Source: Actinomycetes bacterium
GTDB taxonomy: Bacteria > Actinomycetota > Actinomycetes > Propionibacteriales > Propionibacteriaceae
DNA length: 64,000 bases
Assembly (NCBI GenBank): GCA_023443125.1
Contig: JAEZVO010000068.1
Span: 1 to 64,000, forward strand
Reading direction: 5' to 3'
Within the stretch, counting starts at the first letter, position 1. The number at the start of each line of letters is the position of its first letter. Below the pieces are notes generated by a model, which worked only from the letters and a program-made list of their open reading frames with translations, was not told the origin of the DNA and did no database searches. The position numbers were made by a program, and so were the translations under genes. This document shows, one piece after another, positions 1 to 9,400 of the stretch.

Positions 1-719
1 GCGTCATGCGGGCCGGGCAGGTAGCCCGTCGTGCGCACGAAGGCGTAGTTATCGAGGATGTCGACGATGCCGCTGACGTTGGCGAGCACGTCGCCCTCGC
101 GGATCTGGGGTTCGGCGTCGTTGTTGCCCATACCGCCACCGCGGTTGCGGCGGTTCTGGCGGTCGCGGTTACGTCGCCGGCGACTGCGGCGCGACGTGCC
201 TTGACCGTGATCGCTGTCGTAGTCGCCCGAGAAATGGGAATCGTTGCTTTGCCGGTTATCGGAGACGTCGTTGGAGCGCGACTTCGTGCTGGTCTCCCCC
301 ATCGCGGCAGCCAGCAACGAGCCGACCTCTTCGTTCGTCTCCTCTTGCGCGGAGCGATCGCGTTCGGTTTTCTCCCGACGGCGACGGGCGCCACGCGATT
401 CGCCACGCTCGGCATCGCCAGCGCGCTGCGAGCCAGAACCCGCAGCCTGCGTGGTGCTTTTCGCTTTAGCGCCGGAGCGCTCGGCCTTGGGCGAGGCATC
501 CTTGGAGCCTTCAGACGGCTCCTGAGTGTTCTGGGCGGGCTGCGCACTGGCTTTGGAGTCTTGCTGCGCGGCACGGGGCTTCGACGAGCTGCCTGCCTTC
601 TTGCCCTCAATGGCGGAGATCAGGTCTGCCTTGCGCATGCCGGAGACCCCTTTGAGGCCCATGTCAGCCGCGATAGTTTTCAATTCAGCGAGCTTCAACG
701 TCGCCAAGGATTCTGTCAC
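1..719 (-). CDS. rho: Transcription termination factor Rho, N-terminal part (runs off the window edge)
   Basis: Rho is the hexameric RNA helicase that ends transcription of untranslated RNA. Only the first 239 codons are present. The start is GTG at 719, with AGAAGGA seven bases upstream. Residues 4-40 form the Rho N-terminal helical domain (LATLKLAELK, then GVSGMRKADLISAIEG). Next comes a long low-complexity stretch rich in Arg, Asp, Ser and Gln. The RNA-binding cold-shock domain begins near residue 205 (IREGDVLANVSGIVDILDNY). A long Arg-rich linker is usual for actinobacterial Rho. Rho downstream of hom/thrB is a common actinobacterial order. The ATPase half lies outside the window. Confidence 0.93.
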   Translation of the reverse strand, partial: MTESLATLKLAELKTIAADMGLKGVSGMRKADLISAIEGKKAGSSSKPRAAQQDSKASAQPAQNTQEPSEGSKDASPKAERSGAKAKSTTQAAGSGSQRAGDAERGESRGARRRREKTERDRSAQEETNEEVGSLLAAAMGETSTKSRSNDVSDNRQSNDSHFSGDYDSDHGQGTSRRSRRRRNRDRQNRRNRGGGMGNNDAEPQIREGDVLANVSGIVDILDNYAFVRTTGYLPGPHD

Positions 720-906
720 GAAGGTGTCCTTCTGGTCGCTCAAACGTGGAGCGAATACGAAAATGTGTGGTACTTGATTCCCGGTTGCGTCACTGATGTG
801 GAAGCTCGACATGCACGCAACGCGAACTCATCGGGAATCGAGTCGACACTAGCAGGCTCAGCAACTGGGGACAAGCAGCCTCGTCAAGCAGGTGTCGCGC
901 AACCTC

Positions 907-1779
907 TCAGCGAATGAGCTGTACGCCGGCGCCAATGGGAAGCTCCAGGCAGCGGAACCCTTCCGTGGGTACCTGGAAATCCAGCGCGAAGTCTTCGGCG
1001 GTACCGATGGCGAACACCGTCGGCCCGGCACCGGAAATCGTCGCGGGCACACCCACTTTCCGCAGTCGTTCCATCAGCGTGAAGCTGGGCTGCATGAGGT
1101 CGGCGCGGTAGCGCTGGTGCAGGCGGTCGTTCGTCGCCCGCAGCAGGAGCTCAGGGCGTTGTGTGAGTGCGAGCATGAGCGTGGCGGCAGCCGCTGCCTG
1201 GTGGACGGCGTCGCCTCGTGCGACGGTGTCGGGTAATACAGCACGAGCACCTTTGGTAGGAACCTCGAACGTGGGAATCCATACCTTCGTGGAGAGGCGG
1301 TCATGCAGGGCGAACGGCTGTACATCGACGGTGTCGCCGTCGATCCATCCGAGCGTGGCACCGCCGTACACCGCAGCCGCAGCGTTATCTGCATGGCCTT
1401 CGATCAGGCTCGATACCCGCGCCAGCTCTCCGACGTGCAGGTCATCAGGCCGGCTGAACCCCCAGGCCAGCGCAAGGCCAGCGACGATAGCCGCAGCCGA
1501 CGAACCGAGGCCGCGCGAGTGCGGAATCACGTTGCGGCACGTAAGCGTGCAGTCGGGCAGCACGCCGTCGCCCCACTCTTCAACCCCACGCTGCATACTG
1601 CGTACCACGAGGTGGCTCTCGTCGCGCGGAACCGTATCGGCGCCTTCGCCCTCGACGTCGATGCGCACGCCATCGCCGCCTGGCGTCAGCTCGACCTCGT
1701 CGTACCAGTCGACGGCGATCCCGATGGAGTCGAATCCCGAACCGACGTTGGCGGTGGTGGCGGGCACTCGTACCCGCAT
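907..1779 (-). CDS. thrB: Homoserine kinase
   Basis: This enzyme phosphorylates L-homoserine with ATP, the step before threonine synthase. The 290-aa protein has the normal length and the GHMP-kinase order. The N-terminal PATTANVGSGFDSIG motif is at residues 6-20. The ATP-binding loop PHSRGLGSSAAAIVAG is at about 86-101. The C-terminal ISGAGPTVFAIG motif is near 248. Its ATG overlaps the hom stop codon by one base, so the two are translationally coupled. No threonine synthase gene lies between hom and thrB, although thrC often sits there in actinobacteria. Confidence 0.95.
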   Translation of the reverse strand: MRVRVPATTANVGSGFDSIGIAVDWYDEVELTPGGDGVRIDVEGEGADTVPRDESHLVVRSMQRGVEEWGDGVLPDCTLTCRNVIPHSRGLGSSAAAIVAGLALAWGFSRPDDLHVGELARVSSLIEGHADNAAAAVYGGATLGWIDGDTVDVQPFALHDRLSTKVWIPTFEVPTKGARAVLPDTVARGDAVHQAAAAATLMLALTQRPELLLRATNDRLHQRYRADLMQPSFTLMERLRKVGVPATISGAGPTVFAIGTAEDFALDFQVPTEGFRCLELPIGAGVQLIR

Positions 1780-3071
1780 CAGGCACCCTCGATCCGCATG
1801 AATCGCACGTCATAGCCGACGAAATCAGCTGCCTTGAGCGCTTCGACGACGTTCGACAGGTCGGACTCCCTCGCCTCGTGGGTCATGAAACCAAGGCGCG
1901 CGGAGAACCCATCGTGGCGTTCGAGACCTTCGAGGTAGGACTGCTGCACAGTCTGCACGGACACGTCGTGTTCGGTGAAGATCTGCGCCGCCTTCGCCAG
2001 CACACCCGGGCGGTCGCTGACTGCGATGGAGATGAAGTAGCGCGTCGTCGACTCTCCGATCGGCGCGACGGGCCGGTCGCGGTAGTTCGACGACGCCATC
2101 GCGGTGGTGCCCCGCACGAAGTGACGAGCGACGGTGACTACGTCGCCCATGATGGCGGAAGCGGTGGGCGCCCCTCCGGCGCCGGGGCCGAGGAACATGA
2201 GTTCGCCGGCTTCCCTCGTCGTGACGAACACCGCGTTGAACGCTCCAGATACGGAAGCCAGCGGATGCTTCAGCGGCACCATGGCCGGATGCACCTTGAC
2301 CGCGATGGAATCATCGTTGGCGCGTGCCACCGCCAGCAGCTTGACCGTGCAGTTCATGGCCTTCGCCGCTTCGATGTCTTTCTGCGTGATCTGGGTAATC
2401 CCCTCGCAGAACACCTCGCTGCCCTTCACATTGGTGTGGAACGCGAGCGCGGCCAGCAAAGCCGCCTTGGACGCGGCGTCGTGGCCCTCAACGTCGGCCG
2501 TCGGGTCGGCCTCCGCATACCCCAGGGCCTGGGCTTGCTCCAGGGCCTCGTCGAAGCCCATGCCAGTGCTCACCATCTTGTCGAGGATGTAGTTGGTGGT
2601 GCCGTTGACGATGCCGATCACGCTGGTCACCTCGTCGCCAACGAGGGACTCTCGCAGCGGACGAATAATGGGGATGGCCCCCGCCACCGCAGCCTCAAAG
2701 TACAGGTCGGCGTTATTGGCGTCGGCCAACTCTGACAGCTCGATGAGCCGCTCACCGAGCAGTGCCTTATTCGCCGTGACGACGGAGCTTCCACGCTCAA
2801 GTGCACGTCGCACAAGCGCCTCGGCCGGTTCGAGGCCGCCCATGACCTCCACGACCACGTCTGCGCCATCCACCACGGACTCGAGGTCGGTCGTCAGCAG
2901 GGCAGGATCGATACCCGGGCGTTCCTTCTCGAGATCGCGCACGCCGATGCCGGTGAGACAAAGCGGGCGCCCGACGCGCTGCTCCAGCTCCTCAGCCTGG
3001 TCAATGATGATTCGGGCAACCTGCGTGCCGACGGTGCCCGCCCCCAGCAGGCCAACTTTCAGTGCTTCCAT
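1779..3071 (-). CDS. hom: Homoserine dehydrogenase
   Basis: Reduces aspartate semialdehyde to homoserine, the branch point toward threonine and methionine. The 430-aa protein has an NAD(P)-binding Rossmann motif at residues 8-22 (GLLGAGTVGTQVARI). A catalytic-domain segment VTANKALLGE lies near 97-106, and VNGTTNYILDKM near 155-166. A C-terminal ACT domain (about 350-425, ISIAVSDRPGVLAKAAQIF) implies feedback control by threonine. The start ATG has GGAG six bases upstream. It follows lysA with a one-base gap and overlaps thrB, so lysA-hom-thrB reads as one operon. Confidence 0.96.
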   Translation of the reverse strand: MEALKVGLLGAGTVGTQVARIIIDQAEELEQRVGRPLCLTGIGVRDLEKERPGIDPALLTTDLESVVDGADVVVEVMGGLEPAEALVRRALERGSSVVTANKALLGERLIELSELADANNADLYFEAAVAGAIPIIRPLRESLVGDEVTSVIGIVNGTTNYILDKMVSTGMGFDEALEQAQALGYAEADPTADVEGHDAASKAALLAALAFHTNVKGSEVFCEGITQITQKDIEAAKAMNCTVKLLAVARANDDSIAVKVHPAMVPLKHPLASVSGAFNAVFVTTREAGELMFLGPGAGGAPTASAIMGDVVTVARHFVRGTTAMASSNYRDRPVAPIGESTTRYFISIAVSDRPGVLAKAAQIFTEHDVSVQTVQQSYLEGLERHDGFSARLGFMTHEARESDLSNVVEALKAADFVGYDVRFMRIEGA

Positions 3072-3072
3072 C

Positions 3073-4476
3073 TCACTCTCCTACATCGAGACGCATGAGG
3101 TCGTCCAAGGTTTCTCGTCGCAGCATCACCGACGAGACACCATCGCGCACGCTGACAAGCGGCGGACGCGGCACCTGGTTGTAGTTGCTGGACATCGATC
3201 GTGCATAGGCGCCCGAACCCGGCACGGCGATCACGTCGCCGACCACCAAGTCGCTGGGCAGAAACACATCGCGGATGAGGATATCGCCACCTTCGCAATG
3301 CTTCCCAACGACGCGACACAGTACGGGCTCTGCGTCAGATACGCGGTTAGCTACCACCGCGGAGTACTCCGCCGCGTACAGCGCCGGCCGAATATTGTCG
3401 CTCATCCCACCGTCGACGGATACGTATGTGCGTACTTTCCCGCCTTCAAGTTCGACCGGCTTGGTGGTGCCGACGGTGTACAGCGCCACGCCGGCTGGGC
3501 CGCTGATGGCACGCCCTGGCTCGATCGCCAGCCTCGGGCGGCTGAGACCCAGCGCACGGCACTCGTGCTCGATCATCTCTTCGAAGGCGGCCGCGAGTTC
3601 GCCCGTCGGCTTGGGAGAATCGGCCTCGGTGTACGCGATACCGAAGCCGCCGCCCAGGTCAAGGGCCTGCAACTCGACGCCCGTGGCGGTCTTGAATTGG
3701 TGCGCCAGCTTCAACGTCCGCCGGATCGCCACCTCGAAGCCCATGGTTTCAAAGATCTGCGAGCCGATGTGCGAGTGAATGCCCAGCAGCTCGATGTGCG
3801 GCGAATGCTCACACCGCACGAGCCCGGCGAGCGCCTGGCCACCGAGGATGGACAGCCCGAACTTCTGGTCTTCGTGCGCCGTGGCGATGTATTCGTGCGT
3901 GTGCGCTTCAACGCCAGTGGTGACCCGAACCAGCGCCTTCGCCTTCGTCCCAAGCTTCTCGCACGCCGATTCGATGCGCTCAATCTCTTGGAAGGAGTCG
4001 ACGATGAACTGCCCAACACCCTGTTCTAGTGCGAACTCGATTTCTTCGACGGATTTGTTGTTGCCGTGGAAACCGAGCCTGGAAGCTGGCATGCCACCCG
4101 CCAGCGCGATGCGCATCTCGCCCATCGTCGTGACGTCGAGGTTGAGCCCTTCCTCGAATACCCACCTGGCCACTGTTTTCGTGAGCAGCGACTTGCCCGC
4201 GTAAAAAATATTCCATCCATCGAACGCCTGGCGGAAGTCGGCGCAACGCTCGCGGAAATCGACCTCGTCGATGAAGTAGGCGGGGCTGCCGTGACGGGCG
4301 AGGAGCTCCGTCGACGAAGCCCCGCCCAACATCAGCGTGCCGTGCTCGTCGCGGCGGGTGCCTCGCGGCCACAACTTCTCATCCAGCGCGTTGATGTCGT
4401 GGGGACGATGCAGCCACTGCGGCTGAATACCTGAGTAGTCCGCATGAATCGACCCGGCAATGTGCATGTGCGTCAT
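3073..4476 (-). CDS. lysA: Diaminopimelate decarboxylase
   Basis: Catalyses the last step of lysine synthesis, meso-diaminopimelate to lysine, with PLP. The 467-aa protein has the fold-III alanine-racemase-like barrel. The PLP lysine is probably K95 in FYAGKSLLTK. The glycine-rich phosphate loop LGGGFGIAY and the EPGRAISGPAG segment follow. The active-site cysteine motif CEGGDIL is near residue 363. An ATG start is supported by GGGAGC five bases upstream. This is the first gene of the lysA-hom-thrB operon, and any promoter must lie between it and the lipoprotein gene upstream. Confidence 0.95.
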   Translation of the reverse strand: MTHMHIAGSIHADYSGIQPQWLHRPHDINALDEKLWPRGTRRDEHGTLMLGGASSTELLARHGSPAYFIDEVDFRERCADFRQAFDGWNIFYAGKSLLTKTVARWVFEEGLNLDVTTMGEMRIALAGGMPASRLGFHGNNKSVEEIEFALEQGVGQFIVDSFQEIERIESACEKLGTKAKALVRVTTGVEAHTHEYIATAHEDQKFGLSILGGQALAGLVRCEHSPHIELLGIHSHIGSQIFETMGFEVAIRRTLKLAHQFKTATGVELQALDLGGGFGIAYTEADSPKPTGELAAAFEEMIEHECRALGLSRPRLAIEPGRAISGPAGVALYTVGTTKPVELEGGKVRTYVSVDGGMSDNIRPALYAAEYSAVVANRVSDAEPVLCRVVGKHCEGGDILIRDVFLPSDLVVGDVIAVPGSGAYARSMSSNYNQVPRPPLVSVRDGVSSVMLRRETLDDLMRLDVGE

Positions 4477-4503
4477 AGTGCTCCCAAGCCTGCCAGAAGA
4501 AGT

Positions 4504-4992
4504 TCAGGAGGCTCTGACCTCGATCACTTTGTGGCCACGAAACTGCACCGAGGCAGGATCCGACGCCGGTTCACCGTCGACGAGCACCTCCACGTGGCAC
4601 CGCTCAGCCAGGCACTCACCGTCGAACTCGACACCCCAGAGAGTGAAGAAATGAGACAGCGTCGCCTGATCGTTGTCAGGCCCTTCGAGCCAGACGTCGC
4701 CACCGGCCTCATGCGTGTGGACGACCGCCTGCTTGGCGCGGAGCCTGTCGATGCCGATCATGGCGGGGATGTCGACGGGCTCGCCATCCACCCGCACAAT
4801 GAGTTCCACGATCCACGGATCGGTGCTTTCACCCAGCGGACGCTGTTCGAGACCGGATGCATCGATGTACGACACCGCATCACGGGGCGCATCCCACGGT
4901 GGTGCCGCTGTGCGCATGACCGCCGGGTCAGGGTCAGGACGTGAGACACAACCCGCGCACAGCAAGAGCACCACGAGAAGAACTTTCCGCAT
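4504..4992 (-). CDS. Small secreted lipoprotein of unknown function
   Basis: I do not recognise a family. The 162-aa product starts MRKVLLVVLLLCAGC, a short positively charged and hydrophobic signal ending in Cys15. This looks like a lipoprotein signal, although the -3 residue is Cys where Leu is usual. The mature part is acidic and lacks transmembrane segments. It contains VELIVRVDGEPVDIPAMIGI and ends VSVQFRGHKVIEVRAS-like, suggesting a small beta-rich domain. GTG at 4998 is an alternative start, but the AGG upstream fits ATG 4992 better. It lies 27 bases upstream of lysA on the same strand and could share its transcript. Confidence 0.6.
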   Translation of the reverse strand: MRKVLLVVLLLCAGCVSRPDPDPAVMRTAAPPWDAPRDAVSYIDASGLEQRPLGESTDPWIVELIVRVDGEPVDIPAMIGIDRLRAKQAVVHTHEAGGDVWLEGPDNDQATLSHFFTLWGVEFDGECLAERCHVEVLVDGEPASDPASVQFRGHKVIEVRAS

Positions 4993-5031
4993 ACGCACAA
5001 CCTATCGGAACCTTCGGTAGCCATCGTTTGC

Positions 5032-5037
5032 TAGTAT
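5032..5037 (+). promoter_or_regulatory. Candidate -10 box for tRNA-Arg
   Basis: TAGTAT preceded by TGC (extended -10 form) lies 28 bases upstream of the mature tRNA 5' end. No good -35 hexamer is present at the expected distance, so this is a weak call. Confidence 0.3.
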
Positions 5038-5065
5038 CTTCCGAGGTTTCAGCCATTGGCTGATT

Positions 5066-5140
5066 GCCCCCGTAGCTCAGGGGATAGAGCACCGCCCTCC
5101 GGAGGCGGGAGCCGAGGTTCGAATCCTCGCGGGGGCGCCA
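5066..5140 (+). tRNA. tRNA-Arg (anticodon CCG)
   Basis: A full cloverleaf can be drawn. The acceptor stem is GCCCCCG/CGGGGGC. The anticodon stem CCGCC/GGCGG encloses a CTCCGGA loop, giving anticodon CCG, which reads CGG codons. The T arm contains GGTTCGAATCC. The CCA end is encoded at 5138-5140. The next gene's ATG begins two bases later. Confidence 0.96.
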
Positions 5141-5141
5141 C

Positions 5142-6422
5142 ATGGCGTCGGTGAATGCAGGAGTGCTGTTGAAGCGGAAAACTACCCTGCGGGTATGGAC
5201 ACCGTTGCTACTTGTCACGGTGTTCCTCCTCACACGCTGCATCACGTATCTGCTGTGGCTTCGCCCCGACGTGAACTTCGTTGCCAACGACGTTTCCTAC
5301 TACGGCTTTCACCTCGACAGACTCGAGCGCGGCGAGCCCGGCGTCATGCAGGAATACCCGCCGCCGGCAGTATGGGTGCTTCACCTTCTCTACCGGCTCG
5401 GTGGCGGCTGGCAGTCCTGGTTCCCCCTCTTCGCGGGATTCATGCTGCTCCTCGACGCGCTCGTCGCGTTCTGCTTCTACCGCGCCCGAGGCGCTCGAGC
5501 CGCCCTGTTCTGGATGCTGTTCACTGCCGCCAATGGCGCCATCGTCTGGTTCCGGTTTGACCTCATCCCGGCCGCGCTCGTCGCCCTCGCCTGCCTGCTG
5601 CTCTCGAGCAGACCGTGGTGGTCAGGGGCCTTCGTGGGCATGGGGGCTGCGATCAAGTTCTGGCCGGCCCTGCTCATCTTCCCCATGCTCGCGCCCGACC
5701 CCCGCCGGGGTGAGGGGCCGCGTCGGTTGTTCGGCTTTCTCGTGGTTGGGGGCGGCCTTGGCGCAGTATCGCTGCTCGTTGAGGGATGGCATCGCAATGT
5801 CGCCCCGCTCAGCTGGCAGCGCGAACGCGGTCTGCAAATCGAATCAGTACCGGCAACTCCCATCATGGCAGTTCGCACATTCACGGAATCGCCGCATTGG
5901 ACGCTGGAGCTGTCACCGTACAACGCCATCGAGCTGTTTGGGCCGGGCGTCGACGCCATGCTGGTGGTGGCGTCGGTGTGCACGACGCTGGCCACGCTGT
6001 TCGCAATCTATCTCGCCGTGCGCCTGATCCGACGAAAGGCGGACGCCACAGCGATCCTGCTCGTCATCTTCACGGTGATCCTCGCCACGGTCGTCGCAAA
6101 CAAGACGCTCTCGCCTCAGTACGTTTTGTGGCTCGGCGGGCCGATCGCTGCCCTCATCGGGCACGACACGAGTGCGTTGGTGCGTCGGCATATTCAGGTT
6201 CTGGCGACGGGGCTCGTCACCGTCGGTCTGCTCACGCAGATCACCTACCCCTGGGCGACCATGGGAATCATGGCGCTGCCACTGGGATCAGGTCCTGAGA
6301 CATCCGTGCTCGTGCTGCGCAATCTGCTGCTCGTCGTGATGCTCGGCCACGCCGCTTGGTTGACACTCAAAACATCGCCACAACGCGTCCCCCACGAACG
6401 CGAACAATTGGCTAAGCTTTAA
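5142..6422 (+). CDS. Polytopic membrane glycosyltransferase, GT87/DUF2029-like
   Basis: Probably a polyprenyl-phosphate-mannose-dependent mannosyltransferase of the GT-C fold. These act on the outer face of the membrane in lipoglycan or glycoprotein assembly. The 426-aa protein has about nine to ten hydrophobic segments. The first is near residues 17-36. An acidic loop follows at about residues 44-70 (VNFVANDVSYYGFHLDRLE, then YPPPAVW), where GT-C enzymes keep catalytic acidic residues. The ATG at 5142 directly abuts the tRNA CCA. GTG at 5151 or 5163 is possible, so the start is uncertain. Family assignment is from overall pattern; the donor and acceptor are not known. Confidence 0.7.
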   Translation: MASVNAGVLLKRKTTLRVWTPLLLVTVFLLTRCITYLLWLRPDVNFVANDVSYYGFHLDRLERGEPGVMQEYPPPAVWVLHLLYRLGGGWQSWFPLFAGFMLLLDALVAFCFYRARGARAALFWMLFTAANGAIVWFRFDLIPAALVALACLLLSSRPWWSGAFVGMGAAIKFWPALLIFPMLAPDPRRGEGPRRLFGFLVVGGGLGAVSLLVEGWHRNVAPLSWQRERGLQIESVPATPIMAVRTFTESPHWTLELSPYNAIELFGPGVDAMLVVASVCTTLATLFAIYLAVRLIRRKADATAILLVIFTVILATVVANKTLSPQYVLWLGGPIAALIGHDTSALVRRHIQVLATGLVTVGLLTQITYPWATMGIMALPLGSGPETSVLVLRNLLLVVMLGHAAWLTLKTSPQRVPHEREQLAKL

Positions 6423-6466
6423 CGTGCAGCCGCAGAAGTCTGCGGGAAACAACACACGAGAGGGAC

Positions 6467-9400
6467 GTGGCCAAGCCACACGCACAGATGTCAACAGCTC
6501 AGCCCAACGACGAATTCGGTGCCAACGCGTGGTTGATCGACGAGATGCGGGATGCCTACGAGCGCGACCCCGAATCTGTCGATGCATCCTGGCAGACTTA
6601 CTTCGCAAAGGAGCGAGGAGGCCAACCGGCGCCACACCAGCCAGCCGCTGCTAGCGAACAGCCGAAGCCACAACCCACGCCGTCACCTGCGAAGAAGGCC
6701 AAACCTGCCGACGGGGACGCAAAGCCTACGCCATCAACTGCTGCCACCGCAGGCAAGACGAGCACCTCCGGTGACCACCCCACGCCTCCGAGCGCCAATG
6801 CCCCGGCGACGGAGCAGGTCACGACGACGAAGGAATCGCCGGCGCAGCCCGGCAGCGGCGCTGGTCTATCAGCGAACGCCCCGAGCCCTGCTATCCGGCC
6901 GAAGGTGGAAGCCAAGGAGTCCTCCTACACGGTGCTCCGTGGCGCGCCCATGCGCACGGCGAAGAACATGGAAGCGTCGCTCACGATGCCGACGGCCACC
7001 TCGGTGCGCTCCGTGCCGATGAAGCTCGTGATCGACCAGCGCACCACCATCAATAACTTCCTGAAGAGCACTAAGGGCGGCAAGGTCTCCTTCACCCACA
7101 TCATCGCCTACGCGATGATTCAGGCCATCAAGGCTGTGCCCACCATGAACAACGGCTACGACGTCGTTGATGGCAAGCCTAATCTCGTCACGAATCCGTC
7201 GATCAACCTCGGCATCGCGATCGACGTGAAGAAGGGCGACAAGCGCCAGCTGCTCGTTCCCAACGTCAAGGGCTGCGAGGAGCTGAACTTCGCGCAGTTC
7301 TGGTCGGCCTACGAAGAAGTCGTGGCGAAGGCCCGCAACAACCAGCTCACCGTCGACGACTTCGCGAAGACGACCGCCACCATCACCAACCCTGGCGGTA
7401 TCGGAACGAACCACTCGGTGCCGCGCCTCATGAACGGCCAAGGGCTCATCCTTGGTGTGGGCAATATCGACTACCCGGCGGAGTTCCAGGGAATGTCCAG
7501 CTCCCGCATTTTGGAGCTCGGGGTCTCGAAGATGACCACGCTCACCTCCACATATGATCACCGGATCATTCAGGGTGCCGAGTCCGGCGAATTCCTCAAG
7601 GTGCTCCACGAGCTCCTTCTGGGCAACAACGGGTTCTACGACGAGATCTTCGAGGCACTGCGTATCCCCTACGAGCCGCTGCGCTGGGCTGCGGACGTGT
7701 CCGCGCATCGCCCGGATCAGGTGTCGAAGCAGGCCCGCGTGATCGAACTCATCAACGCCTATCGCGCGTTCGGGCATCTCGTGGCAGACACCGATCCGCT
7801 CGAGTACCGCGCCCGAAGCAATGAACAGCTCAGCCTGGAAGCCCACGGCCTCACCATCTGGGATTTGGATCGCGAGTTCCCCATCGGCACGCTCGGTGGC
7901 GAGCCACGTCGCTACATGACGCTGCGTGAGATTCTGGCCAGGTTGCAGGATTCCTACTGCCGGACGCTCGCCGTCGAGTACATGCACATTGCAGACAACG
8001 AGCAGCGCACGTGGTTCCAGTCGCGCCTCGAGCAGGCACGCACCCCGCTCTCCCACGAAGAGCACATGCATGCCCTGGACAAGCTCAATGAGGCGGAGAT
8101 CTTCGAGACCTTCCTCCAGACGAAGTTCGTCGGCCAGAAGCGTTTCTCGCTGGAAGGTGGCGAATCGCTCATTGTGCTGCTCGACGAGGTGGCACAACGC
8201 GCAGCGAATGATTCGCTCGACGAGGTGTGCATCGGTATGCCTCACCGCGGGCGCCTTAACGTGTTGGCCAACATCGTCGGCAAGAAGTACGGGCAGATTT
8301 TCCGTGAGTTCGACGGCGTGGCTGATACCAAGGGCACAGGCGATGTGAAGTACCACCTCGGCAACGAAGGTGTCTTCGTCGCTTCAAACGGGAAGTCGAT
8401 CAAGACCTCGGTGGCGGCGAACCCGTCACACCTCGAGGCTGTGAACCCCGTGCTCATGGGTATTACCCGCGCGAAGCAGGACGTGCTCGGCGGCGACGAT
8501 TTCCCCGTGCTTCCCATCCTGCTGCATGGTGACGCGTCGTTCTCCGGGCAGGGCGTCGTCTTCGAGACGCTCCAGATGAGCCAGCTACGCGGTTACAAGG
8601 TGGGCGGCACGATCCACGTCGTGGTGAACAACCAGGTTGGTTTCACCACCTCTCCGGTGGAATCTCGCTCCGCCACCTACTGCACCGACGTCGCCAAGGC
8701 CATTGGCGCTCCGGTACTGCACGTCAACGGTGATGACCCCGATGCGTGCATCCGCGCCGCGCGCATCGCGTTCGAATACCGGCAGGCGTTCCACAAGGAT
8801 GTCGTCATCGATCTCGTCTGCTACCGCCGCCGCGGCCACAACGAGGGCGACGATCCGAGCTTCACGCAGCCGAGAATGTATGACCTCATCGAGCAGAAGC
8901 GCTCCACCAGGCGGCTCTACACCGAGTCGCTCATCGGGCGCGGCGATATCTCGATGAGCGACGCCGAAGACGTCATGAACCGCTTCCGTGAACGGCTCGA
9001 GGGCGTGTTCAAGGAGATGCGCGAGAGCCAGGGCGAGGTGGATGAGGAATACCGCAAGGTGCCCTACTACCCCACCAAGCCCGACCAGCGTCTCACCGAG
9101 ATCACGCCCGACTCGGTGCGCCGCATCGCCGAAGCACACCGCACGTTCCCCGAGGGATTCCAAGTACACAAGAAGGTGCTTCCCCAGATGGAGCGTCGTG
9201 CCAAGGCAATCCTCGAAGGGCCCATCGACTGGGCTACTGCCGAGCTGCTCGCGTTCGGATCGCTCATGATGGAGGGGCGCCCTGTGCGCATGTCCGGGCA
9301 GGACACCCGTCGCGGCACGTTCTCGCAACGCTTCGCAGCTGTCGTCGACCGTGTCACGAATGAGGCCTACGTGCCCATGAAGCACCTCACCGACGATCAG

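Noticed and set aside
2593..4029. 478-codon plus-strand frame across hom and lysA
   Set aside because: Antisense to both strong genes, crosses their boundary, and has Ser/Arg-rich low-complexity sequence.
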